From an uncultured Acetobacter sp. (GTDB lineage: Bacteria > Pseudomonadota > Alphaproteobacteria > Acetobacterales > Acetobacteraceae), in the NCBI RefSeq assembly GCF_937875265.1, contig NZ_CALLXM010000241.1, positions 1-29,681 on the forward strand: a stretch of DNA of 29,681 nt, in the 5' to 3' direction. A model generated the notes under the pieces. That model was not told the DNA's origin. It saw nothing but the letters and a program-made list of their open reading frames with translations, and made no database searches. The translations under genes and the position numbers were made by a program. Below are positions 23,700 to 29,681 of the stretch, one piece after another. Every line of letters begins with the position of its first letter. Positions within the stretch are counted from its first letter, which is position 1.

Positions 23700-25883
23700 T
23701 CAAGTCGCCTTATAGGGCTTGGAGGCATCAAGGAACACGGCGTTTGCGTCCAGTTCGTGGGAGACCACAATCAGGTAGGCAATGGCACGGGTCAGCTCGA
23801 TGCGGGTCGTGATATTGGGTTCCATAGCCTCAATGCGGCGCAGAGACTGTGTGGCTATGCGTGCACACTGAGCAGTGCGGCCATATTTCCCGGTAAAGCG
23901 GCTCATGCGCTTCATCACCACTTCAATCGGCCTACGGGCAGATGCAGGGATCTGGTTGCGTTCCAGCAGGTTGCGCAAACGGATGATGTTCAGGCCGATG
24001 GTCATGGCGGCCAGTGTGCCCTGAAGGCAGCCTTCAATAGTCGGGGAAGGAGTGGGGCCAGCATGCCGGATCAGCCGGGCAAAGCGGTCAATATTCCGGC
24101 CAATCCAGTTCTGGTTGAGCGGAATGGGTTCAGCAGAGGCCAGTGTCCGCAGGTCACGCAACAGTGTGCGGCGCATGCGCCAGCGTTCAGCTGCACTGCT
24201 GAAGGGCATGACGGCACGGAACATGATAACAGCAAACGCGACCCCCAGCAGAATGGCGGCTGTGCTGTTGTACCAGCCAATTTCATCTTCACGTCCCTGA
24301 TTGAACGGGTGAACAAAATTGGGGAGCAGTAGCGTATAGGCGGCTGCGTGGAGGGCTGTCCCGGCGTTACGGCTGGCCAGTCCGCCTGCAATCATGGGCA
24401 AAGCGAGTGTAGCGACCAGCATTTCATAATTTTCCTGTGTAGGGAGCACCACAAACACAAGAAAGAAGGAAACGAGGGCAGCCCAGAGGCTCCCCACCAT
24501 GAACTGCGTGGTGGCCACCACCGGGTTTTCACGAGTGGCGAACAGACCACAGACAATGGCTACGAAGGTGATAAAGCCGAGGCCCGCAGGCCAGGCAGTG
24601 ACTTCCCATACCAGACCGGCCGAGGTAATGGCGACGGTTGCACGCACCCCGTTATAAATGGCCTCGCGTTTGTCCACATGAGACTGCAAGCGAAAGTGGA
24701 AGTGGTCTCCGCGAATGAAGTGCTGGCTGGCATCATATTCCCGAATAGCCTGTTCCAGTTCCCCCAGAAGTTCATCCAGCGCATTGTGCAGAATGCGGCC
24801 ATCCAGAAGGGCCTGAATTTCCGGGTTATCCTGAGCACGCACCTGCTGCATGCTGATCTCGGTCGTCAGGGCATCCACAATCTGCTGTCGGCATTCCCCA
24901 CGTAGCACACGAAGGTCTTCCAGCAGGTGCTGGACAGTATCGTCATTTTCAAGCTGTGGGGGCAGACTGGTCAGGAAAGTGCTGACGCGAATGGCGGTGG
25001 AACGGAAAATCGGCTGGTCGGTATCCACATATTGCAGTCGCACAGCCATACCCAGGCCGCGTGAGAGCAGGACGGAAACGGCGGCCAGAGCCGCACGGGC
25101 ATGGTCACCCTCATGCCCGTGCGGGCCCATTTCCACTTCTGAAAATTCAATCTGGTCATTGATGGACAGAATGGGGCCAAACATGGCGCGGGAGCGGACC
25201 AGTGCCTCGTCATCCCCTGAGAGCAGGCTGGAGACCGATCCTGAGACATTCCCGAGTGCAGTGCGTAGTTTGTCTCGGATATTACGCCGGGCCATGGCAG
25301 CCAGATTATGTGCAAACAGACCCGCCAGAACACTCTCACACGTAATGCCGAGCACAATATAGGTGGCGCGGGACATGGCCGTCATGAAGACGTTGGCAGG
25401 GTTGGGGATGGCCCCGATAGCGATAATGGCGCAGGTATACCCGGCCAGAACCAGCGCATAAGACCGGAAATTCCGGACTAATGTTGCCAGTGTACAGCAC
25501 AGCCCGACCCAAATACCCAAAGCTGGGAAAAACAGCCATGCCTGCTGGATAAACGCAGAAATCAGCGTGATGGACATCACCACACCGATGGCAGTCCCGA
25601 CCAGTCGCCATTTGGCTTTGGAAATACTTTCCCCGCGAGAGCCCTGCGCCACAATCCAGACGGTCATGGAGGCCCATTGCGGGTCATCCAGTTCCATCCA
25701 GAGCGCAATGACAAGCGCAATCAGGGCAGCGGCTGTCGTGCGCACGGCAAAGCCGAGAGCCGGGAGGGAGGGCGCAAACAGCCAGCGGAGGCGGCCACTT
25801 TGCTGCTCACCAGGGCGCCGCAGGGGGCGCAGATGGCGCAGGGGCCCGATGCGATCAAGAAGGAAGAAAGGAAGACTGGGCAA
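23700..25883 (-). CDS. FUSC-family membrane protein, copy 2
   Basis: A 727-residue paralog of the downstream FUSC protein. The strongest shared block is the first helix group, where both have LGFA(L/V)RTTAAAL, ALWME and SISKAKWRL. A matching second helix group lies at about 385-540, followed by AAERWRMRRTLLRDLR. The only usual start codon upstream of the conserved region is a TTG at 25883, giving PSLPFFLLDRIG. No ribosome-binding site is evident before it, and an in-frame TGA lies 11 codons further up. The start is therefore uncertain, but the conserved region begins well inside. Tandem FUSC copies suggest local duplication. No membrane-fusion protein partner is seen. Expected role: efflux of hydrophobic or weak acids across the inner membrane; substrate unknown. 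Confidence 0.86.
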   Translation of the reverse strand: MPSLPFFLLDRIGPLRHLRPLRRPGEQQSGRLRWLFAPSLPALGFAVRTTAAALIALVIALWMELDDPQWASMTVWIVAQGSRGESISKAKWRLVGTAIGVVMSITLISAFIQQAWLFFPALGIWVGLCCTLATLVRNFRSYALVLAGYTCAIIAIGAIPNPANVFMTAMSRATYIVLGITCESVLAGLFAHNLAAMARRNIRDKLRTALGNVSGSVSSLLSGDDEALVRSRAMFGPILSINDQIEFSEVEMGPHGHEGDHARAALAAVSVLLSRGLGMAVRLQYVDTDQPIFRSTAIRVSTFLTSLPPQLENDDTVQHLLEDLRVLRGECRQQIVDALTTEISMQQVRAQDNPEIQALLDGRILHNALDELLGELEQAIREYDASQHFIRGDHFHFRLQSHVDKREAIYNGVRATVAITSAGLVWEVTAWPAGLGFITFVAIVCGLFATRENPVVATTQFMVGSLWAALVSFFLVFVVLPTQENYEMLVATLALPMIAGGLASRNAGTALHAAAYTLLLPNFVHPFNQGREDEIGWYNSTAAILLGVAFAVIMFRAVMPFSSAAERWRMRRTLLRDLRTLASAEPIPLNQNWIGRNIDRFARLIRHAGPTPSPTIEGCLQGTLAAMTIGLNIIRLRNLLERNQIPASARRPIEVVMKRMSRFTGKYGRTAQCARIATQSLRRIEAMEPNITTRIELTRAIAYLIVVSHELDANAVFLDASKPYKAT

Positions 25884-26139
25884 AGTTGCTGCTACTTTAT
25901 CGGCTGCGGCTGTTCAAAGCGTTTCAGTGCTTCAAAGTAGCCCGATTCCCTGAATTTTCCTTGAGGTCTCAGACGCATATCAGCTATCGGTCCATCTAGG
26001 TGAGGTATGTGGACATCCGAAAGACAGTTATTGACCTCGCACATGATTGTTATCTGGTCCATAAACACCTTATCTGATGCCTGCGGGTAACAGTGCAAGA
26101 ATTACACGCTGGCTTAATGGCAAAGCAGAGAGGCTTTAC
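25884..26139. promoter_or_regulatory. Divergent intergenic region, FUSC copy 2 / DUF937 gene
   Basis: A 256-base gap between divergent genes that should hold both promoters. I see no convincing operator, promoter pair or RNA gene. A 68-codon frame on the minus strand (25892-26098) fills most of it but has no family likeness or ribosome-binding site and is not called. Confidence 0.4.
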
Positions 26140-26511
26140 ATGTCCGATTTCATTCAGAACCTCGTTGGAAAAGTAGAAGGCGCGCTGGGCGTCAGCCTTC
26201 AGGGGGAAGTGCAGCAGCAGCTTCAGAAGCTGCTTCAGCCCGAAACACTTCAGAGCATCCTGACGCAGGCTGATCAGGCTGGTCTGGGTGATAAGGTTCG
26301 GTCATGGATCAGTCAGGGTGCCAACGTGCCTGCCACCGCGGATGAAATCCGTGATATTCTGGGCAGTGGCACCGTGCATGATCTGGTGCAGCGCACCGGC
26401 CTGCCCGCAGATGCTGTTCTGACCGCAGTGGCTCACTTCCTGCCGGAAGCTGTGGACAAAAAGACTCCCGAAGGCACCCTGCCTGCTGGTGAGCCGACAA
26501 AAGAAGCCTGA
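26140..26511 (+). CDS. DUF937 / YidB-like protein
   Basis: A 123-residue small soluble protein of the DUF937 (YidB) family. The central pattern QADQAGLGDKVRSWISQG, followed by TADEIRDILGSGTVHDLVQRTGL, is the family core. The end, with HFLPEAVDKKTPEG, matches the usual LP-x-x-VD-x-x-TP-x-G finish. It has no signal peptide or membrane helix and is helical throughout. ATG 26140 is preceded by AGAGAGG at 6 bases; a longer reading from 26077 is less likely. A strong terminator directly follows, so it is probably a single-gene unit. The function of the family is unknown. Confidence 0.85.
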   Translation: MSDFIQNLVGKVEGALGVSLQGEVQQQLQKLLQPETLQSILTQADQAGLGDKVRSWISQGANVPATADEIRDILGSGTVHDLVQRTGLPADAVLTAVAHFLPEAVDKKTPEGTLPAGEPTKEA

Positions 26512-26521
26512 ATCTTGCATC

Positions 26522-26558
26522 TGCACCCGGCCAGACTAAGGCCGGGTGCACTGTTTTG
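26522..26558 (+). terminator. Rho-independent terminator after the DUF937 gene
   Basis: A perfect 11-base stem (26522-26532 with 26540-26550, core GCACCCGGCC/GGCCGGGTGC) with a 7-base loop AGACTAA is followed by CTGTTTTG. It begins 10 bases after the stop codon and is the clearest terminator in the window. Confidence 0.85.
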
Positions 26559-26625
26559 CCACAGAGATAGCAAGCTTGCAGGATTGAAAGGTGCATCAGG
26601 CCGGACAATCCGTTATGATGCCCAC

Positions 26626-27150
26626 ATGACTTTTGGTGAACGCGTTACACGTGTTGATAGCTGGTTGCTTGATGAACTCTGTCAGCCCCTCGCGGACAGG
26701 CTTCCCGAGCGTATGCCTGCTCTTGAAGTTGGTATGAGTTGCCAGCTTGGTTCACTGGTTTTTTCTGCTGCCTCTATTGTCGCCGTGTTTGTTATTGGCG
26801 GCATGGCAGACATTTCCAACATGATGTTCAACGTGCTGGTCTGGGGCCTGTGCGTGACATTTTTCATCGGCCTGAACCGCATGCGCGTTCTAGTGCAGCC
26901 CGGTAAGCCCAACCCCCTGCGGTATATGCTGGTGGGTGTGCGGCTGGTATCCATCCCGTTCACGGCCTATGTGCTGTATCAGGCGTATGATGCTCCGGCG
27001 CCGTTCCAGTTGCCAATGTGGTTCAACGCCCTTTCAAACATCGTGTTTATTATCGGGCTGTATTTTATTTCCTGCCAGCCGCGTCCTCCCAAACGGCGCA
27101 TGCGGGAAGATATCTGGGCACGCACGCCTCTTCGGGAAGTTGGTAGCTAA
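26626..27150 (+). CDS. Small membrane protein with four predicted helices
   Basis: I do not recognise the family. The 174-residue product has a polar N-terminus (VTRVDSWLLDELCQPLADRLPERMP). Four hydrophobic segments follow at about 38-58, 64-84, 98-118 and 132-150, and the cytoplasmic tail is basic (RPPKRRMREDIWARTPLR). The positive-inside pattern (NRMR after helix 2, basic tail after helix 4) suggests both ends are in the cytoplasm. ATG 26626 has only a weak ribosome-binding site; an in-frame reading from 26515 would run through the terminator and is rejected. The stop lies 2 bases from the stop of the convergent barrel gene, so there is no room for a terminator between them. Confidence 0.65.
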   Translation: MTFGERVTRVDSWLLDELCQPLADRLPERMPALEVGMSCQLGSLVFSAASIVAVFVIGGMADISNMMFNVLVWGLCVTFFIGLNRMRVLVQPGKPNPLRYMLVGVRLVSIPFTAYVLYQAYDAPAPFQLPMWFNALSNIVFIIGLYFISCQPRPPKRRMREDIWARTPLREVGS

Positions 27151-27152
27151 GC

Positions 27153-28127
27153 TCAGAACACCGCATTGACTGCAAATTGCGGAGCGATTTTTACACCTGT
27201 ATTATGTCCGGCGTAGTAAACCGCCGCACCAGCAATAATTCCCCACCTTGGGTTCCAGTTATATTCCACAGCCGGAGCAATCTGCCAGTCTGTTGAGGCT
27301 GAGCCGATTTTATTTACGCGACTACCTGTAGCGTTCCACCCTTTGAGGCGGGAGCCGTTGGCCCAGTCCCGCGCCAGATCCATGGCCAGAACCCAGCGTT
27401 GTGTCAGCCCGTATTCCAGAGAAAACCCTGTCTGACCACTCATGCCTGGACGCCCACTTCCGCGAAAGCCTGCGGCTGTGCCGTAGGTTGTCGCATCTTG
27501 CAGGCGTGCGCTGGTAAGGGCGCGTCGCCACCAGTTCCAGACACGCAGGCGCAGGGCATGGTTACCGGGCAGCGTGTAGGTGGATTGCTCCGTCAGTGCC
27601 ACACGGAAGACGTAGGACCCCGTTCCCGTGCCATCCTGTGCGGAGCGCAGGTGGGAATAAGCCCCTGTTGGCATAACGACACCGGCAAACAGATTAAGGT
27701 CTGGGATAAAACGCTTGGGGTTCGGGTGGAGAAATCGCCAGATGAAGTCTACCGGGAAATCCCCGAACTGCGGGCCATTTGAATGCCCGGCAGTGTGCTT
27801 CCATCCATAGCTGACAACTGTATGGGTCTGGATGCTGATGTCATCGGTAATGCCTAATTTCCATAGGGTGGAATTACTGAAGGTTTGCTGCCGGGGGTGG
27901 AGGGGGTGGCTGGTGCCGTTTGCTGCAAACGTGCCTATGGGCTGACTGTATGTGTAATAGGGCTCTATCCCCAGATCTCCGGCATGAGATTTAGCCCCGG
28001 AAGGGGAAACCAGAGAGCCGGTATACCACTGTGCAGCATATGCCGTGTGAGTAGCGCTTACGAGAAATGATCCGGCCAGTATCGTGCATAAAAAACGGGA
28101 GCGGCGAGAGAACGATAGCCTGACCAG
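27153..28127 (-). CDS. Outer-membrane beta-barrel protein, no canonical start codon
   Basis: A frame of about 320 codons with clear protein character: a signal peptide (RLSFSRRSRF, hydrophobic FLCTILAGSFLVSA, cleavage near TAYA/AQ) and alternating beta-strand sequence rich in Tyr, Trp and Gly. It ends in AVNAVF, with the C-terminal aromatic residue typical of outer-membrane barrels. It resembles the transporter-like 'MetA-pathway of phenol degradation' barrel family, with moderate certainty. The frame is open from an in-frame TGA at 28212-28214 but holds no ATG, GTG or TTG until 27674, which lies well past the signal peptide. The coordinate given uses a CTG at 28127. A T6 run (28090-28095) could restore an upstream TTG (28138) if it had one more base. 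The gene is either non-canonically started or disabled at its 5' end. Confidence 0.6.
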   Translation of the reverse strand: MVRLSFSRRSRFLCTILAGSFLVSATHTAYAAQWYTGSLVSPSGAKSHAGDLGIEPYYTYSQPIGTFAANGTSHPLHPRQQTFSNSTLWKLGITDDISIQTHTVVSYGWKHTAGHSNGPQFGDFPVDFIWRFLHPNPKRFIPDLNLFAGVVMPTGAYSHLRSAQDGTGTGSYVFRVALTEQSTYTLPGNHALRLRVWNWWRRALTSARLQDATTYGTAAGFRGSGRPGMSGQTGFSLEYGLTQRWVLAMDLARDWANGSRLKGWNATGSRVNKIGSASTDWQIAPAVEYNWNPRWGIIAGAAVYYAGHNTGVKIAPQFAVNAVF

Positions 28128-28211
28128 AACCTTAGCAAATGCCCTATTCTTTTGATCTTTGGCCGGAGAAAGCCAGCAAATCTGTTTAAAATCAAGAACA
28201 GGATGAAATTT

Positions 28212-28449
28212 TCATAAAGAGTGATCGGGGTGTTTTTGAAAGAATCTAAGTTTTCTGCGGCCTGTGGGATTTTTTATTTTTATTTATCTCGATATCGAAA
28301 TTTTATTGTTACGTTTGTTTATCTATTTCATGGAGTCTTCTTGGATAAGAGGAATTGATGATTTGCTGAGAGTGTACCCTTCAAATATTCCCGCCAGTAG
28401 CGTAGAAACCGGCAAAATAGCGGCAAAAATCAGAACAAGGAAAAACGCA
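28212..28449. promoter_or_regulatory. AT-rich divergent region with a perfect palindrome
   Basis: A 238-base gap, clearly richer in A and T than its surroundings, between the barrel gene and the symporter. TCGATATCGA (28289-28298) is a perfect palindrome with partial extension of the arms (ATcTCGATATCGAaAT), as expected for a dimeric regulator. Nearer the symporter, CGGCAAAA is repeated at 28410 and 28421, 11 bases apart. The symporter's ribosome-binding site AAGGA is at 28438-28442. No regulator gene is nearby. Confidence 0.45.
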
Positions 28450-29681
28450 ATGGCCATTGGGATGAAGCCGGTCAACACCAGACGGCGGACGTATGCCATT
28501 CTGATAGCCCTTGCTCTGGGTGTGGTGAGCGGCCTGTTTATTCACACACAGTCTCCGGCCATCGTTCATTTTGCTGAGCAGGCCGCAACTCTGATGACAG
28601 GCCTCTTCCTGCGGTTGATCAAGATGGTGATCGCCCCGTTGGTGTTTGCCACACTGGTGAGCGGCATTGGCAAGCTGGGGGATGATGCGCAGGTGTTCCG
28701 GATTGGGGGCAAGATCCTGCTGTGGTTTATCAGCATGTCCTTCATCTCACTGCTCATCGGGCTGCTGGCGGGTAACATTCTTCAGCCAGGTGCTGGCTTC
28801 GTTCCCCCGGCGGTTGAAGATCTGGCTGGCCTGAAGCATTCGTTCCAGCCGGTCGATTTTATGCTGCATGTGGTGCCGACCAGTGTTCTGGATGCCATGT
28901 CCCGGAACGATATTCTCCAGATTGTAGTGTTTTCCGTGCTGTTTGGTCTGGCTTTGCCTGCTGCGGGCAAGGCGGGAAAAACCATGCTGCACTGGACGGA
29001 AGAACTGGGCCACATCATGCTGCGGATGACTGACATGGTCATGCTGCTGGCCCCAATGGCGGTATTCGGCTCTGTTATGGGGAGCATTGCCCATAGTGGT
29101 GGCGGAATGCTGATCCAGTATAGCCGCTTTCTGGTGGAGTTTTACGGCACCATTCTGGTGCTGTGGGTTGTGCTGACCACGCTGGCCTTTCTGGTGCTGG
29201 GCCGCCGGATTAAAGACCTGATCCGTGAACTCATTCAGCCGCTTATTCTGGGGTATGCCACGGCCAGCAGTGAGTCCGTTTATCCGCTGCTGCTGGAAAA
29301 GCTGGAAAACTTTGGTGTGCCTACGCGCATCAGCGGGTTTGTGCTGCCGCTGGGCTACAGCTTCAATCTGGACGGCTCTATTTTATTCCAGAGCTTTGGC
29401 GCGCTGTTTATTGCGCAGGTTTATGACATCCACCTGTCTGCCATGCAGCAGTTTACCATGGTGATGGTCATGATGCTGAGCAGCAAGGGCATTGCCGGTG
29501 TGCCGCGTGCCTCCATTGTCACGCTGGTAGCCGTGCTTCCGCAGTTCGGCCTGCCGGAAGCCGGGATTACCCTGATCCTCGGCATTGACCACTTCCTCGA
29601 CATGGCCCGCACCGCCACCAACGTTCTGGGCAACGGCTACGCCGCCGCAATTTCCGCCAAGTGGGAAGGGGTGCTGTCTGA
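28450..29681 (+). CDS. Dicarboxylate/amino acid:cation symporter (DAACS family), 3' end outside window
   Basis: The first 410 codons of a secondary transporter of the glutamate/C4-dicarboxylate family, which brings in dicarboxylates or acidic amino acids with protons or sodium. Family landmarks are present. An N-terminal helix bundle begins YAILIALALGVVSGL. HP1 is at ATASSESVYPLLLEKL, the TM7 motif at SFNLDGS (in place of NMDGT), HP2 at SSKGIAGVPRAS, and TM8 at DHFLDMARTATNVLGNG. The ATG at 28450 follows AAGGA by 7-8 bases. Only the last few residues appear to be missing. The SSES of HP1 is closer to C4-dicarboxylate carriers, while the DMARTATN of TM8 is closer to glutamate-type carriers, so the substrate cannot be fixed. 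It is divergent from the barrel gene and may share its control region. Confidence 0.9.
   Translation, partial: MAIGMKPVNTRRRTYAILIALALGVVSGLFIHTQSPAIVHFAEQAATLMTGLFLRLIKMVIAPLVFATLVSGIGKLGDDAQVFRIGGKILLWFISMSFISLLIGLLAGNILQPGAGFVPPAVEDLAGLKHSFQPVDFMLHVVPTSVLDAMSRNDILQIVVFSVLFGLALPAAGKAGKTMLHWTEELGHIMLRMTDMVMLLAPMAVFGSVMGSIAHSGGGMLIQYSRFLVEFYGTILVLWVVLTTLAFLVLGRRIKDLIRELIQPLILGYATASSESVYPLLLEKLENFGVPTRISGFVLPLGYSFNLDGSILFQSFGALFIAQVYDIHLSAMQQFTMVMVMMLSSKGIAGVPRASIVTLVAVLPQFGLPEAGITLILGIDHFLDMARTATNVLGNGYAAAISAKWEGVLS

Noticed and set aside
25892..26098. 68-codon frame on the minus strand upstream of FUSC copy 2
   Set aside because: No ribosome-binding site, no recognisable family, composition unlike neighbours, and it overlaps the start of the DUF937 gene.
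26570..26579. GCAAGCTTGC palindrome
   Set aside because: Short and isolated, with no sign of a partner site or promoter; probably chance.
26515..26625. N-terminal extension of the small membrane protein
   Set aside because: It would be translated through the 11-base terminator stem and has no membrane-protein or family character; ATG 26626 is preferred.
28410..28428. CGGCAAAA direct repeat as a CRISPR-like or iteron array
   Set aside because: Only two short copies 11 bases apart; at most a small regulatory repeat, noted within the intergenic entry.

Overview
The window looks like chromosome of an alphaproteobacterium, most likely an acetic acid bacterium of the Acetobacteraceae (Acetobacter-like). 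This rests on moderately high GC with a strong preference for GC-ending codons, the purN-purM/hdaA/ppk/ppx neighbourhood known from many alphaproteobacteria, and protein styles typical of that family. The species is not determined. I see no insertion sequence, prophage, CRISPR array, rRNA or tRNA.

Region 1 (1-6979, minus strand) is a compact run read leftwards: purM and purN (purine synthesis, overlapping by ATGA), rsmB (16S rRNA m5C methyltransferase), rpe (pentose phosphate epimerase), a heparinase II/III-family protein with a large unusual low-complexity insert, and a GT4 glycosyltransferase cut by the window edge. Region 2 (7148-14132, plus strand) holds hdaA (DnaA inactivator), a secreted S46 dipeptidyl-peptidase, and the polyphosphate pair ppk1 and ppx. 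The peptidase sits inside what is otherwise a familiar purNM-hdaA-ppk-ppx order.

Region 3 (14372-20175, plus strand) is the most unusual part: a tightly overlapping five-gene operon. It encodes a membrane sensor (dCache, GAF, class III cyclase-like domain), an MlaE-like permease, an ABC ATPase-like subunit, an MCE/MlaD-like protein and a lipoprotein. The cyclase-like domain has lost its metal-binding and transition-state residues, and the ATPase-like subunit has lost its Walker A, Q-loop and signature motifs. The operon therefore looks like an Mla-type envelope lipid transport complex in which both nucleotide-using parts have become non-catalytic. A KirBac-type potassium channel gene follows.

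Region 4 (21388-29681) holds two tandem paralogous FUSC-family efflux-type membrane proteins (minus), a DUF937/YidB-like protein with a clear terminator (plus), a small four-helix membrane protein (plus), an outer-membrane beta-barrel gene that has a signal peptide but no normal start codon in frame (minus), and a dicarboxylate/cation symporter cut by the right edge (plus). Three genes (sensor, second FUSC, barrel protein) have awkward starts. In two of them a six-base homopolymer lies next to the start, so either non-standard initiation or a one-base indel is possible.
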